Notes: a model not told the origin generated them from the letters alone. 64,000 nt of DNA from Halalkalibacter krulwichiae (GCF_002109385.1 NZ_CP020814.1:4053501-4117500), one strand, 5' to 3'; positions 42,556 to 51,840 are shown, counted from the first letter of the stretch. Program-made: numbers and translations.

Positions 42556-43722
42556 TTATCTAATGGACTTTAAGTCCTTAAGACCATGACCCGTAACGAC
42601 TGTGACAATGCTGTCACCATTTTGGAGAAACCCTTTTTCCTTCATCACTTCAATCGCGGCAATCGCGGTTGCCGAAGATGGCTCTGCAAATATTCCTTCT
42701 TTTTGAGCAAGCCATTTCTGATAGTGCATAATGCTCTCATCGCTCACAGCGATGCCACACCCCTCAGACTGATAAATGGTTGTCAATGTTCTTGTCCCAT
42801 CTTGTGGATAAGTTGTTAATGGATCGGCAATTCCTGATGCAACCGTCTGATTGGAATAACCCCACGGTTCCACTTCCTTCAACTTTTTTTCAAAGGCTTG
42901 AACCGTTGGGGCACAATTGGCCGCTTGCACTCCGACCATTCTTGGAAGTTTTGCGACCTTTCCGGCTAACTGCAATTCTCGAAAACCTTTATAGCAGGAT
43001 ACGAGTAACGGCCCTGCTCCAATTGGAATAATGATCCAGTCCGGCACTCCCCCGTATTGCTCATAAATTTCATAGGCAAGCGTTTTATCGCCTTCAATGG
43101 CATATGGGTTGAGGAAAGTTGACGTGAGGTTGAACCAGCCATTCTTTTTGGCTTCTTGTCCCGAAACAAGATAAGCATCACTGAATGTCCCTTCAATTAA
43201 TTCAATCTTCGCCCCGTACATTTCCATCATGATCAACTTTTCTTTCGGTGTACCTTTTGGCACGTAGATTCGGCAAGGCAATCCCGCTCTTGCTGCATAA
43301 GCAGCAGCAGCCACACCAGTGTTACCCGTCGAAGCTGTTACGACACCTTCTACTCCAAACTGCTTTGCAACCGTCAAGGCAACAGCTAATGGACGATCCT
43401 TAAATGAAAGTGTCGGATTGACCGCCTCATTTTTAATCAATATTTCGGCCTGATCAAACTCGACTTCTAGAGCCGTCGACCGTAATAACGGCGTATTCCC
43501 TTCCCCTAGCGACACGGCTTCGGTATTGGCAGCAATAGGAAGGAGAGAGCGGTGCCTCCAAATTCCACCTTCACTTATGTGATCGCTTACATTTTCAGTG
43601 AAAATAGATTCATAGTCGTATATGATATCTAAACTGCCTCGACAATGTTCACATTCATAGATCATCTCAATCGCATGAACATGACCGCAACTGACGCACT
43701 TAAGACCTTTGAGTTTCTTCAT
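42556..43722 (-). CDS. Threonine synthase-like PLP-dependent enzyme
   Basis: A 388-aa fold-type II PLP enzyme. It begins with a zinc-ribbon-like CVSCGHVHAIEMIYECEHCRG, as in threonine synthase, then SLGEGNTPLL, the PLP lysine in NPTLSFKDRPLA (about Lys108), ASTGNTGVAAAAYAARAGL, and a C-terminal GIFAEPSSATAIAAIE plus VTGHGLKDLKS. No homoserine pathway genes are near. It may perform beta-elimination on a serine- or threonine-like moiety, with the RidA protein clearing the enamine product. It overlaps the deacetylase gene by 4 bases. Confidence 0.85.
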   Translation of the reverse strand: MKKLKGLKCVSCGHVHAIEMIYECEHCRGSLDIIYDYESIFTENVSDHISEGGIWRHRSLLPIAANTEAVSLGEGNTPLLRSTALEVEFDQAEILIKNEAVNPTLSFKDRPLAVALTVAKQFGVEGVVTASTGNTGVAAAAYAARAGLPCRIYVPKGTPKEKLIMMEMYGAKIELIEGTFSDAYLVSGQEAKKNGWFNLTSTFLNPYAIEGDKTLAYEIYEQYGGVPDWIIIPIGAGPLLVSCYKGFRELQLAGKVAKLPRMVGVQAANCAPTVQAFEKKLKEVEPWGYSNQTVASGIADPLTTYPQDGTRTLTTIYQSEGCGIAVSDESIMHYQKWLAQKEGIFAEPSSATAIAAIEVMKEKGFLQNGDSIVTVVTGHGLKDLKSIR

Positions 43723-44924
43723 TTCTCATTCCCCTTCACACAGAGAGTTTCAGCTACTTCCAAGTACATCTGAAACGCGGCCAGTAACTGTTCTTTCGAA
43801 ATATACTCTTCGTTGGAATGGGCTTGCTCAATACTACCAGGACCACAAACAACGGTTTGAATTCCAGGAATATCTCCAATTAGCGCTCCGTCCGTCCAGA
43901 ACTGTAAGCCAACTGGCTCAGTTGATGACTCAAACACCTTTTCATAAGCCTTGCATAGCGCCTTAACAAGTACACTATCTGGATCCGCTTCTAACGCCCT
44001 ATGTGGAACCCCTTTGAACACCGGAAGCTCCTTAACAGTCCCTTTCATGTCCGGATCATATTCTGCAAGTTGATCAATTAATGCTTGCAAGTCACCGAGC
44101 ACCGTTTCTTCTTTTTCATTTGGAAGCAGCCGCTGTTCAAACTTCACCACACATTGATTCGGGACAATAACCGGTCTTGTACCACCGTTGATCTCTCCGA
44201 TGTTAATAGTGGGCTTCCCTAGTATTGGGTGCCCTCGCTTGTTTAGCTCGGGGATATACTCTGAAGTAATTTTCCCAATCCAAGCAGTAGCCTTATAAAT
44301 CGCATTGATTCCTTTATCAGGAACGCTGCCATGAACTGATTTCCCTTCAAAGATCGCTTCTCCCCACACAACTCCTTTATGAGCAATCCCAACATTCATC
44401 CCAGTTGGTTCTCCGACAATGGCAAAGTCGGCGTCCAAGCCACTTTTAAGGAAGTGGTACGCTCCGGGGCTATAGTTTTCTTCTCCGATTGTCGCTGCAA
44501 ACATAACATCTCCTCTTAAGGAAACATTGCTGCGCTTAATCGCTACAAGCACGGAGATCATTGCCGCAAGAGCGCCTTTCATATCGACACTCCCGCGACC
44601 AAAAATCTTTCCATCCTCTATTTTGGGCTCGAATGCATTCTCCATCTCATAAGGAGGGACAGTATCCGTATGCCCATTCAAAAGCAGAGTGGGACCGCTT
44701 CCATCTCCTCTTACACGAGCAATCACATTGGAACGGCCATCCACCACCTCTTGAAGCTCTACCTCAATTCCTTCTTTTTCAAGGTAATCTTTGATAAAAT
44801 ATGTTACGTCTTTCTCATGACCATCGTGATCTTGATGACTCTCGATCTGAATCAAATCACAGGTCAAGTCGATCACTTCAGTAGGGTCTACCTTTGTCTT
44901 AAGCACATCTATGTGTCCAGACAT
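43719..44924 (-). CDS. ArgE/DapE/ACY1-family M20 metallopeptidase or deacylase
   Basis: A 401-aa M20 enzyme: LLNGHTDTVPPY carries the metal His and the catalytic Asp, GRGSVDMKGALAAMISVL the bridging Asp, ATIGEENYSPGAYHFL the general-base Glu, FAIVGEPTGMNVGIAHKG a metal ligand, and the C-terminal His is in CGPGSIEQAHSNEEYI. It removes an acyl or aminoacyl group from an amino compound. Next to a PLP lyase and a sugar importer it could split an N-acyl or sugar-amino-acid conjugate. It follows the isomerase gene by one base. Confidence 0.88.
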   Translation of the reverse strand: MSGHIDVLKTKVDPTEVIDLTCDLIQIESHQDHDGHEKDVTYFIKDYLEKEGIEVELQEVVDGRSNVIARVRGDGSGPTLLLNGHTDTVPPYEMENAFEPKIEDGKIFGRGSVDMKGALAAMISVLVAIKRSNVSLRGDVMFAATIGEENYSPGAYHFLKSGLDADFAIVGEPTGMNVGIAHKGVVWGEAIFEGKSVHGSVPDKGINAIYKATAWIGKITSEYIPELNKRGHPILGKPTINIGEINGGTRPVIVPNQCVVKFEQRLLPNEKEETVLGDLQALIDQLAEYDPDMKGTVKELPVFKGVPHRALEADPDSVLVKALCKAYEKVFESSTEPVGLQFWTDGALIGDIPGIQTVVCGPGSIEQAHSNEEYISKEQLLAAFQMYLEVAETLCVKGNEK

Positions 44925-44925
44925 C

Positions 44926-45870
44926 TTACTTCAGCTTACCCCAGCCATTTTCTTCTAAGTATTCTTTTGCCTCAACCGCCACACGGTCAAAATCATTTAA
45001 CCCAATACCAGATGGTTCCCCTACACCATATAAACCGCCTGCTTGCCATGCTTCCCACTCAACCGAGTTATAGTGCTTATATCCGACACTCTTCAACGCA
45101 TCTGCCATTTCTTCAAAATCAACAAACCCGCCGCCGAACCATACGTGCTGTGATTGCATAATGTTTGGGAAACCGACCTCATCTTTAACGTGAACCACTC
45201 TGATTCGATCGCCTAACTTCTGAATCGCTTGTTTGATCGGCATCTTCGGCTTGACTGTTGTATAGAACGTCCCGACGTCAACACAACAATAGACATTTGA
45301 ACGATCAACATCTTCAAATAATTTTAATGTTGAACGAATGTCATTGATAATCGTTCCTTGGATCAACTCAATACTTACATCAATATTGTATTGCTTCGCA
45401 TAATCTGCTACTTCACGCGTTGCAGTAACCACTTGGTTCCATGCTTCTTTACGCGTCATTAAGTTGTATAGTGGCGGATCATAATAACCATCCCCAATTA
45501 GCGTAACAACCGTTTCAGCTCCCATATCCGCAGCCGCATCAATCGCTTTTTTGAACTTCGCAATTCCATTTTCACGATCAAAATAACGAGGCGTCACAAA
45601 CGTCGTATGGCAACCGATAGAAGAAAACGCGATATTATGCTTCGTCATCGCTGCACGAACCTTTTTCACTTCATCATCGTACTCATTTGGACGGAGCTCC
45701 ATAATCTTAGGATAAACAACATCGAATCCTTCATAACCATATTCCGCAATACGCTCCACACACCACTCAAGGGACTTGTCTCCCCAACTGTTTGATGCCG
45801 GACCACAAATTTCCAAACGACCCCACGGCATATTCGGCCAAATCTCAAAAGAAAGTTTTAAATGTGACAT
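44926..45870 (-). CDS. Sugar phosphate isomerase/epimerase-like TIM-barrel protein
   Basis: A 314-aa xylose-isomerase-like barrel: SIGCHTTFVTPRYFDRENGIAKFKKAIDAAADMGAETVV, the metal-binding Glu in IDVSIELIQG, CVDVGTFYTTVKP, and His in VRVVHVKDEVGF with a final Glu in NSVEWEAWQAGG. It is the first gene of the operon and has the GntR-type operator half-site 70-80 bases upstream. Substrate unknown. Confidence 0.85.
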   Translation of the reverse strand: MSHLKLSFEIWPNMPWGRLEICGPASNSWGDKSLEWCVERIAEYGYEGFDVVYPKIMELRPNEYDDEVKKVRAAMTKHNIAFSSIGCHTTFVTPRYFDRENGIAKFKKAIDAAADMGAETVVTLIGDGYYDPPLYNLMTRKEAWNQVVTATREVADYAKQYNIDVSIELIQGTIINDIRSTLKLFEDVDRSNVYCCVDVGTFYTTVKPKMPIKQAIQKLGDRIRVVHVKDEVGFPNIMQSQHVWFGGGFVDFEEMADALKSVGYKHYNSVEWEAWQAGGLYGVGEPSGIGLNDFDRVAVEAKEYLEENGWGKLK

Positions 45871-45938
45871 ATCATTTCATCCTCCCTGTTTCGATTAGTA
45901 GATCAATAGTCTACATATCCTCTAATATAGTTGTTTAC

Positions 45939-45950
45939 TTGTCTATACCA
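45939..45950. promoter_or_regulatory. GntR-regulator operator candidate before the catabolic operon
   Basis: TTGTCTATACCA occurs here (45939-45950) and again at 46783-46794 before the regulator gene. Its inverse TGGTATAGACAA resembles the TGGTCTAGACCA-like sites of NagR/YvoA regulators. Shared use before both transcription units suggests one regulon. Confidence 0.6.
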
Positions 45951-45998
45951 CTTAATTTGAATAAAAAGGAAGTCACTTCATATAAAATTTCTTCCCAG

Positions 45999-46742
45999 TT
46001 ATACCTTCATCTCAATAGAGAATTTATAACGGTCAGCTCGATACAAAGACTGCACATACTCAACAGGCATGTCCGTATCAGTGAACGTTCGTCTCTCAAT
46101 TAATAGAACCGGAGTATTAATTTCGATATCTAAGAGCTTTGCATCCTCAGCTTGAGTAGCATACGAAATCTCAATCGATTGTTTAGCTAATGCTAAATTC
46201 AAATTACACTTTTCTCTCAGTTCTTTATATAATGATTTGTTCTCTAAAGACCCTGTTAATATCGGTGCGACTTTCTCAAGAGGCAAGAACGAACGCTCCA
46301 GTGCCATCGGCTCATCGTTTGCTAACCTTAAACGAAACAATTCTACGACATTATCATTTTCTTTAATTTGTAATAACTCAGCGATTTTCTTCGTTGCTGG
46401 AATTACCTTCACATGTAACACTTTCGCACCTGGTTTTAGTCCACGTTGTTCCATATCACTCGTGAAATTGGAAAGCTTAGTTAGCCCTTGGTTAATTTTC
46501 GGCTTAGCTACAAAGGTCCCCATCCCTCTTTTACGATACAAAATCCCTTCATTAACAAGATCATTAATCGCATGTCGAACCGTCATTCGGCTAATTTCAA
46601 ACTGCTCACTTAACTCTCTCTCAGACGGAATCATCTCATCGACTTTCCAGACTTCTTCTTCAATCTGTCCCTTTAAAAGCGTTTTCAATTGATGATATAA
46701 AGGGATCACACCATCTTTATCAATCAGTTTTTCCTCTAGCAT
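45999..46742 (-). CDS. GntR-family regulator with UTRA domain (NagR/YvoA-like)
   Basis: A 247-aa regulator: N-terminal winged helix (IPLYHQLKTLLKGQIEEEVW, then SERELSEQFEISRMTVRHAINDLVNEGILYRKRGMGTFVA) and a C-terminal UTRA ligand-binding domain (about 90-245). The ATG at 46742 follows AAGGGGGG; an upstream GTG lacks a site. UTRA regulators of this subgroup respond to amino-sugar phosphates. The gene is separate from, and upstream of, the 13-gene operon that it probably controls. Confidence 0.9.
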   Translation of the reverse strand: MLEEKLIDKDGVIPLYHQLKTLLKGQIEEEVWKVDEMIPSERELSEQFEISRMTVRHAINDLVNEGILYRKRGMGTFVAKPKINQGLTKLSNFTSDMEQRGLKPGAKVLHVKVIPATKKIAELLQIKENDNVVELFRLRLANDEPMALERSFLPLEKVAPILTGSLENKSLYKELREKCNLNLALAKQSIEISYATQAEDAKLLDIEINTPVLLIERRTFTDTDMPVEYVQSLYRADRYKFSIEMKV

Positions 46743-46782
46743 GTATACCCCCCTTCTCAACAACTGTCCACTAGTTATCTTG

Positions 46783-46836
46783 TTGTCTATACCAGCTTGT
46801 TACGTCTAGTATAAACTTACCATAAATGAATTGCAA
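46783..46836 (-). promoter_or_regulatory. Promoter and operator of the GntR-type regulator gene
   Basis: Minus strand TTGCAA (46831-46836), 17-base spacer, TATACT (46808-46813) is a near-consensus sigma-A promoter. The operator TGGTATAGACAA (46783-46794) lies just behind the start point, so the regulator likely represses itself. Confidence 0.65.
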
Positions 46837-46873
46837 TAAGTTTTTTGAAAATTTTATGTTTTCTTAAGATGAT

Positions 46874-46950
46874 GAAGCAGGGGGACGGTTCTTTCGCTTC
46901 CCCATCTCAGCAGTAGGAAGCAGCAGAACCGTCCCCTCGCTCCCGCTTCC
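46874..46950. repeat. REP doublet, GGGACGGTTCT family
   Basis: A direct copy (46874-46901) and an inverted copy (46917-46943) can form a hairpin. The doublet ends about 10 bases before the stop codon of the amino-acid ABC ATPase gene. Confidence 0.85.
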
Positions 46951-46959
46951 TCGCTCCCC

Positions 46960-47682
46960 CTACAACACCTTCGACAAAAACGCCTTCGTCCGCTCATGCT
47001 GCGGGTTGCCAAACAACTCTTCCGGAACTCCTTCTTCGACGATATACCCACCGTCCATGAAAATAACCCGGTCGGCTACTTCCCTAGCAAATCCCATCTC
47101 GTGAGTAACGATGACCATCGTCATTCCTTCTTTAGTCAGGTCTTTCATAACCGCAAGGACATCGCCGACCATTTCTGGGTCAAGGGCAGATGTTGGCTCA
47201 TCAAACAGCATAATGCTAGGTTCCATCGCAAGGGCTCTTGCGATAGCGGCGCGCTGCTTTTGTCCTCCAGATAAGTGGTCTGGATACACATCTGCTTTGT
47301 CGGATAAGCCGACTTTTTCAAGAAGCTCACGGCCAAGTCGGTCGGCATCTGCTTTTGCTTTGCCTTTCAAACGCTTTGGCGCGACGGTGACATTTTGCAA
47401 AACGGTCATATGCGGGAATAAATTAAATTGCTGGAACACCATTCCTAAGCGTTGACGCATTTTGTTAATGTTGTTTTTCGGATCGGTAATATCGGTTCCT
47501 TCTATATAAATAGAGCCGCCCGTTGGTTCTTCGAGTCGGTTTATGCAGCGCAAGAACGTGCTTTTCCCCGAGCCCGATGGACCGATGACACAAACGACTT
47601 CTTTTTCTTCAATTTCGGCATTCATATCTTTTAACACTTCTAGCTCACCGAATGATTTTTGTAAGTTCTCAATTTTGATCAT
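46960..47682 (-). CDS. Polar amino-acid ABC transporter ATP-binding protein
   Basis: A 240-aa GlnQ/ArtP-type ATPase: Walker [10 protein letters not shown] (about 34-42), [16 protein letters not shown], signature LSGGQKQR, Walker [31 protein letters not shown]. It overlaps the permease gene by 4 bases. With the permease at 47679 and receptor at 48400 it forms an amino-acid uptake system; the substrate cannot be told. A REP doublet directly follows the stop. Confidence 0.93.
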   Translation of the reverse strand: MIKIENLQKSFGELEVLKDMNAEIEEKEVVCVIGPSGSGKSTFLRCINRLEEPTGGSIYIEGTDITDPKNNINKMRQRLGMVFQQFNLFPHMTVLQNVTVAPKRLKGKAKADADRLGRELLEKVGLSDKADVYPDHLSGGQKQRAAIARALAMEPSIMLFDEPTSALDPEMVGDVLAVMKDLTKEGMTMVIVTHEMGFAREVADRVIFMDGGYIVEEGVPEELFGNPQHERTKAFLSKVL

Positions 47683-48314
47683 GCGACATCGAGTCTCCTT
47701 TCAAGCCAGCGTGAAAATAAGGTTAGAGCATAGATGAGGACGAAATAGAGAATTCCGACCAATGCTAGAATTTCAAATGCTCTGAAGTTCATTGCATAAA
47801 TGGACTGACCCGACATCGTTAATTCCGCAATCCCGATGACCGAAAGAAGCGATGTATCTTTAATGCTGACAATAAACTGGTTCACAAAAGCAGGAATCAT
47901 CCGGCGAACGGCTTGTGGCAAAATAATTAAGCGCATCGTCTCCGCATAAGAAAACCCTAGTGTTCTCCCTGCCTCCATTTGACCTTTATCAATTGAATTA
48001 ATCCCAGCACGGAAAATTTCTACTAAATACGCACCAGCGTTAATGCTAATCGCAATAATCCCCGCCGTTAGCGCACTCATCGTAATCCCTGTCCCAGCCG
48101 GTAAACCAAAATAGATAAATAGAATTTGTACCAAAATCGGCGTCCCGCGAATGATATCAACATAAATCATCGCAATCGCCCTTAGTAACTTGTTTCTCGA
48201 AATACTAAAAAGCCCTAACACTAAGCCAATCACGAGTGCAATTAAAAGAGAAATGACTGTAATGACAATCGTCCACCACAACCCTTTTAATAGCACTGGT
48301 AACGCATCAATCAT
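47679..48314 (-). CDS. Polar amino-acid ABC transporter permease
   Basis: A 211-aa HisMQ/GlnP-type permease with five membrane helices. Conserved segments are [20 protein letters not shown] and the EAA loop [30 protein letters not shown]. It overlaps the ATPase gene and follows the receptor gene after a hairpin. Confidence 0.93.
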   Translation of the reverse strand: MIDALPVLLKGLWWTIVITVISLLIALVIGLVLGLFSISRNKLLRAIAMIYVDIIRGTPILVQILFIYFGLPAGTGITMSALTAGIIAISINAGAYLVEIFRAGINSIDKGQMEAGRTLGFSYAETMRLIILPQAVRRMIPAFVNQFIVSIKDTSLLSVIGIAELTMSGQSIYAMNFRAFEILALVGILYFVLIYALTLFSRWLERRLDVA

Positions 48315-48356
48315 AATTTGTATTGTATCGATGATTGCTCTCTCCTCTTCTTTCTA

Positions 48357-48388
48357 GAAAAAAGGTGAGACCGTCACAGTCACACCTT
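48357..48388 (-). terminator. Hairpin between receptor and permease genes
   Basis: Minus strand AAGGTGTGAC / GTCTCACCTT stem with a short loop, then TTTTTT. A partial terminator would favour the binding-protein transcript over the transporter genes. Confidence 0.7.
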
Positions 48389-48399
48389 CTCTCCATCTA

Positions 48400-49221
48400 T
48401 TACTCTGCAAAGTAGTTACTGTAAATTTCGTCGTATTGACCGTTTTCCATAATCTCAGCAAGACCTGCATCTAAGACTTCAAGCAAGCCCTCTGCTCCTT
48501 TTGAAACAGCGATTCCATAGTCTTCCCCAGTAAGACGATCACCGACGATACGAACATCTGAGTCATCGCCATCTAGCGCAATTTTGTACGCCACACTCGG
48601 ATAGTCGTTCACTAAGGCATCTGCATTCCCAGAAACGATTTCCATGTACATCGTTGCATCATCTTGAAGCGTCGTTACATCGCCACTGTATTCAGCCGCG
48701 AACTCTCTCGCTTTTTCAAGACCTGATGTCCCTTGCTTGGCAACAAGCTGTGCCCCCTCTAAATCTTCGATGCTATTGATCTCACTATCTGCTGGAACAA
48801 CTAATGATAGACCGGACTCAAAGTACGGCGCTGTGAAATCAACCACCTCTGCACGATCTTCACGAATCGTAATCGCCGATACCGCCGCATCTACTTGATT
48901 CGCTTGCAGCGCTGGAATAATTCCGTCAAACTTCATGATCTCCCAGCTCACTTCAATGCCTTGATTTTCGGCAATCGCTTCGACAATCTCAATGTCAAAA
49001 CCCGTTAAATCTCCATCTTCAATATATTCAAACGGCGGGTAGTCCTGAACAACAGCCACTTTGATTTCCTGAATCTCTGCAGGCTCTGCCGCTTCCCCAG
49101 AATCTGCTCCTGACTCTTCAGCCGACCCACAAGCAGCAAGCATCGCAACAAACGCAGCCACTAGTAAAGCAACGATCACCTTTTTCACATTCTTGTTTTT
49201 CTCTAGTTTTGAAAGAATCAA
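48400..49221 (-). CDS. Polar amino-acid-binding lipoprotein
   Basis: A receptor of the family-3 solute-binding fold, about 273 aa. A TTG start at 49221 is chosen because AAGGGGG lies 7 bases before it. The lipobox is MLAACGS. The body has VAVVQDYPPFEYIEDGDLTGFDIEIVEAIAENQGI, then DAAVSAITIREDRAEVVDFTAPYFESGLSLVV and GTSGLEKAREFA. Its acidic composition is typical of extracytoplasmic proteins. It is first in the receptor-permease-ATPase operon. Confidence 0.9.
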   Translation of the reverse strand: MILSKLEKNKNVKKVIVALLVAAFVAMLAACGSAEESGADSGEAAEPAEIQEIKVAVVQDYPPFEYIEDGDLTGFDIEIVEAIAENQGIEVSWEIMKFDGIIPALQANQVDAAVSAITIREDRAEVVDFTAPYFESGLSLVVPADSEINSIEDLEGAQLVAKQGTSGLEKAREFAAEYSGDVTTLQDDATMYMEIVSGNADALVNDYPSVAYKIALDGDDSDVRIVGDRLTGEDYGIAVSKGAEGLLEVLDAGLAEIMENGQYDEIYSNYFAE

Positions 49222-49491
49222 TGTATAGCCCCCTTGTTTATTCTGTAACTTTTTACCTAAACAACCTGACCTTTTAAACTCTATACGCAACTGGAATTTA
49301 AAGCAAATTATGTAAATTTGGATTATTGCGTATTATCAAGGATTACTTGTAGTAGGAGGAGGTCATGTCTTTCTGTATCCGAAATACTCATCGAAGAAGA
49401 ACGATGCTCGTGATTCGATAAAATCCAACAACGAGGCTCAACGAAAAAAAGCCCTGCCTCCCCTTAATGAACATCTGTCTCAATAAACCAC

Positions 49492-49523
49492 AAAAAAAAC
49501 CGTAACAACCCATCGATTGTTAC
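49492..49523 (-). terminator. Rho-independent terminator after the CBO0543-type pair
   Basis: Minus strand GTAACAA / TTGTTAC stem with an 8-base loop, followed by GG and eight T, eight bases past the stop codon at 49532. The gap 49291-49491 holds the receptor promoter region and no gene that I can support. Confidence 0.8.
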
Positions 49524-49531
49524 AGCAAAGC

Positions 49532-50131
49532 CTACCCTTTTTCTTCAACTGGATGAATAGGAGACGGTCTAGTTTGCAAAAATAAAAACAACTTTGTTAT
49601 GACAACAGAAAACACAAATACGACTAAATAAACAAGAATAATGTGATAAAAGGCCGTTTGTTTGTGGAACTCAAACAGATGATGAAGCGAAAGAATCGGT
49701 TTAAAGATCCCTCCTAGAAATACACACAAACCAATTGAATACAAATAGAATTTCTTCGTATTCCTCATATGAAACTGGTACACATACATAAATAAAACCG
49801 GAATAAGTGCCGTCTCTAGTGAATGGTTCCCCGGTATGAACGGTAGTAACTCATATGGATAGCCCCATAGCCCTTCTTTTAGCGCCCATGTATCAATATA
49901 CTGAAGCCACATATGGATGTTGAATCCAAAGAATCCTATTTGAAAAATATGCTTTCGATCAATGAAAAAATAAATGGACACGAGCGGAATCATAAAAAAC
50001 AAAAGAAACATCAGCCAAAATTGCCATGTACTAAGGTCGGAATACAGAGACCAATATTGAACCTGCAGATCAGACAGTTCTTCACGAATCGTAGAAATCT
50101 CCTTGTACATTAATGTTTGTTCTTTTCCCAT
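49532..50131 (-). CDS. CBO0543-family membrane protein
   Basis: A 199-aa protein with an amphipathic N-terminal helix and about five membrane helices. The stretch FNIHMWLQYIDTWALKEGLWGYPYELLPFIPG is the hallmark of the CBO0543 family, which is of unknown function and common in Bacillaceae. The ATG at 50131 has TAGGGG before it; an in-frame GTG at 50143 is the alternative. It is 15 bases from the next family member, its probable paralogue. Confidence 0.8.
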   Translation of the reverse strand: MGKEQTLMYKEISTIREELSDLQVQYWSLYSDLSTWQFWLMFLLFFMIPLVSIYFFIDRKHIFQIGFFGFNIHMWLQYIDTWALKEGLWGYPYELLPFIPGNHSLETALIPVLFMYVYQFHMRNTKKFYLYSIGLCVFLGGIFKPILSLHHLFEFHKQTAFYHIILVYLVVFVFSVVITKLFLFLQTRPSPIHPVEEKG

Positions 50132-50145
50132 TACGCGGAGCACCC

Positions 50146-50661
50146 CTAATGTTTTAGAAGCCAGTATTCCCTAAAGCTACAATACTTATTCAAAGCAGGG
50201 GGACGGTTCTCTCGCTTCCCCCACTCAGCAGTAGGAAGCAGCAGAACCGTCCCCTCGCTTCCCTCAAGAAAAAACTGAAACTGACTAAGCCGATCTAGTT
50301 TTACAATTTTCAACTTCTCCATTAAATTTGATAAGACAAAGGCAAAGAAAGCATTGACGGCGGCATTAAGCGATAAAAACGTTAAAAAATGGCCGTATGT
50401 CCACTTCAAGATCCACATAGAGGCTACCAGAAAAGGACCAACATTAAAGGCGAACTCTCCAGTCAGATAGGATCTTGGTTTGTTGTAAAACACCCACCAC
50501 TTCCGCTTCTTCCCTACTTGCACGTGCCATGCTTCTAGCAAAACAAGCACAATCGATGCTGGTAAAAATCGTTTTATATTATGACGACCAAGAAAGACAA
50601 GAGAAAACAATGATAATACAACCATAACAATATTAATGATCCACTGGTTTTTTAAAGACAT
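50146..50661 (-). CDS. CBO0543-family membrane protein with an in-frame REP insertion
   Basis: A 171-aa protein with four membrane helices and the family segments WWVFYNKPRSYLTGEFAFN, MWILKWTYGHF and NAFFAFVLSNLMEKLKIVKLDRLSQFQFFL. Residues from about 136 to 157 (EGSEGTVLLLPTAEWGKREN...) are encoded by a REP doublet at 50192-50263. Beyond it the frame continues into KYCSFREYWLLKH. The insertion is in frame and probably extends or replaces the native C-terminus. Confidence 0.75.
   Translation of the reverse strand: MSLKNQWIINIVMVVLSLFSLVFLGRHNIKRFLPASIVLVLLEAWHVQVGKKRKWWVFYNKPRSYLTGEFAFNVGPFLVASMWILKWTYGHFLTFLSLNAAVNAFFAFVLSNLMEKLKIVKLDRLSQFQFFLEGSEGTVLLLPTAEWGKRENRPPALNKYCSFREYWLLKH
50192..50263. 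repeat. REP doublet inside a coding sequence
   Basis: Direct copy GGGGGACGGTTCTCTCGCTT at about 50198-50217 and the inverse GCAGAACCGTCCCCTCGCTT near 50240-50260. Both lie within the CBO0543-family gene at 50146 and add about 22-24 codons to it. Confidence 0.85.
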
Positions 50662-50831
50662 CTGATTGCAGCCCCTTTCGCCTTTTTAAAGTAACCATTA
50701 ATTGTCATGGGTAAACATGGAACTGTCTTCCTCTTCTAGGATCGAAATGTAAACTGACGTTAGACTGCAATTTTTGGTCTAAATCAACCAAAATCCCATA
50801 ATGTTTTATAAACTGTATTAGGAGGTAAGAC

Positions 50832-51275
50832 ATGGCACGAAACTATCATTTAGACCCTGGCTACATGACAGTCCCCGAGGCCAATAAAATGGTGTTAACG
50901 ATGTTAAGGATAACCAATCAAGACGACAAAACGCACTACCGTAAGATCCTTTCAGCTGCTAAAAAAGGTCAGTTAGGCGGAAAAAAATACGGGACGAGAA
51001 TGTATCAAGTTCGAAAAAAAGATATCGAAGAATACGCAATAAACTGCCTGCAGGAAGAACAAATTAAACTCTTTGATATTGAAGTAGTAGACAACTTAGA
51101 TACCATTCATGCCCAAAGCAAACTACCGACGATCGACCAAAAAACGGCAGGTAACATCCATTATTATCTCAGATATTTAAGGTTCCACGATATCATTTCC
51201 GAGGACACGTATGGAGAAGGAGAGAAAAAGTTAATTATGCGTTTAAAGATTAAAGAGTTGAATTTGAAGGAGTAA
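50832..51275 (+). CDS. Excisionase/MerR-like helix-turn-helix protein of unknown function
   Basis: A 147-aa soluble protein. The N-terminal YMTVPEANKMVLTMLRI and KILSAAKKGQLGGKKYGTRMYQVRKKDIEEY look like a winged helix of the excisionase (HTH_17) kind, with a charged C-terminal helical half. AGGAGG precedes the ATG. It stands alone on the plus strand between minus-strand genes, not next to any phage gene. I recognise no specific family. Confidence 0.65.
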   Translation: MARNYHLDPGYMTVPEANKMVLTMLRITNQDDKTHYRKILSAAKKGQLGGKKYGTRMYQVRKKDIEEYAINCLQEEQIKLFDIEVVDNLDTIHAQSKLPTIDQKTAGNIHYYLRYLRFHDIISEDTYGEGEKKLIMRLKIKELNLKE

Positions 51276-51303
51276 ATAAGATCACCTGACACTACAGACC
51301 TAT

Positions 51304-51747
51304 TTACTCTTCCCACTCCATCAATAACTCTTCATGCTTTGTATTCTCATCTAACAACATTTCCTTAATCACAAAACCGTTTCTTTCATAGAAGCGAACA
51401 GCTGACTCATTTTTCTTATAAACTTTCAAAGACGCTTTTGATTTTTGCCCTTTTATGAAGTTCAGCAACTCTTTTCCATAGCCATTTCCTTGATAGTGCG
51501 GATGAATGAAAAGAGCCGCTAAATAATCATCCACCATGGAAACGAAGCCAGCTATTTCTGATTGATCGTAAATGACATACGTCTCTGACATGGGAATGTA
51601 TTGATCTCTCATGTCCTTTATTTTTGAATGCCAGTAATCCGGACTAATAAAATCATGTGCTTGAACCGATCCTTGATACCAAATGTCGGTCAACGTATCA
51701 ACATTCATCTCTGATTTGTTAAATAACTCTATTCTCAACTCATTCAC
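51304..51747 (-). CDS. GNAT-family N-acetyltransferase
   Basis: A 147-aa acetyltransferase. LAALFIHPHYQGNGYGKELLNF is motif A, with the acetyl-CoA pyrophosphate loop QGNGYG; NESAVRFYERNGFVIKEM is motif B. It transfers acetyl from acetyl-CoA to an amine of unknown identity. Monocistronic; convergent with the HTH gene. Confidence 0.88.
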   Translation of the reverse strand: MNELRIELFNKSEMNVDTLTDIWYQGSVQAHDFISPDYWHSKIKDMRDQYIPMSETYVIYDQSEIAGFVSMVDDYLAALFIHPHYQGNGYGKELLNFIKGQKSKASLKVYKKNESAVRFYERNGFVIKEMLLDENTKHEELLMEWEE

Positions 51748-51840
51748 CCATTCATCTAAATTCTCTATCCTATCCTAACACAGAAGAAGCTGTGGACTGA
51801 CATCATCACCCCACCTTATTTTCGAAAAAATCAAATCTTT

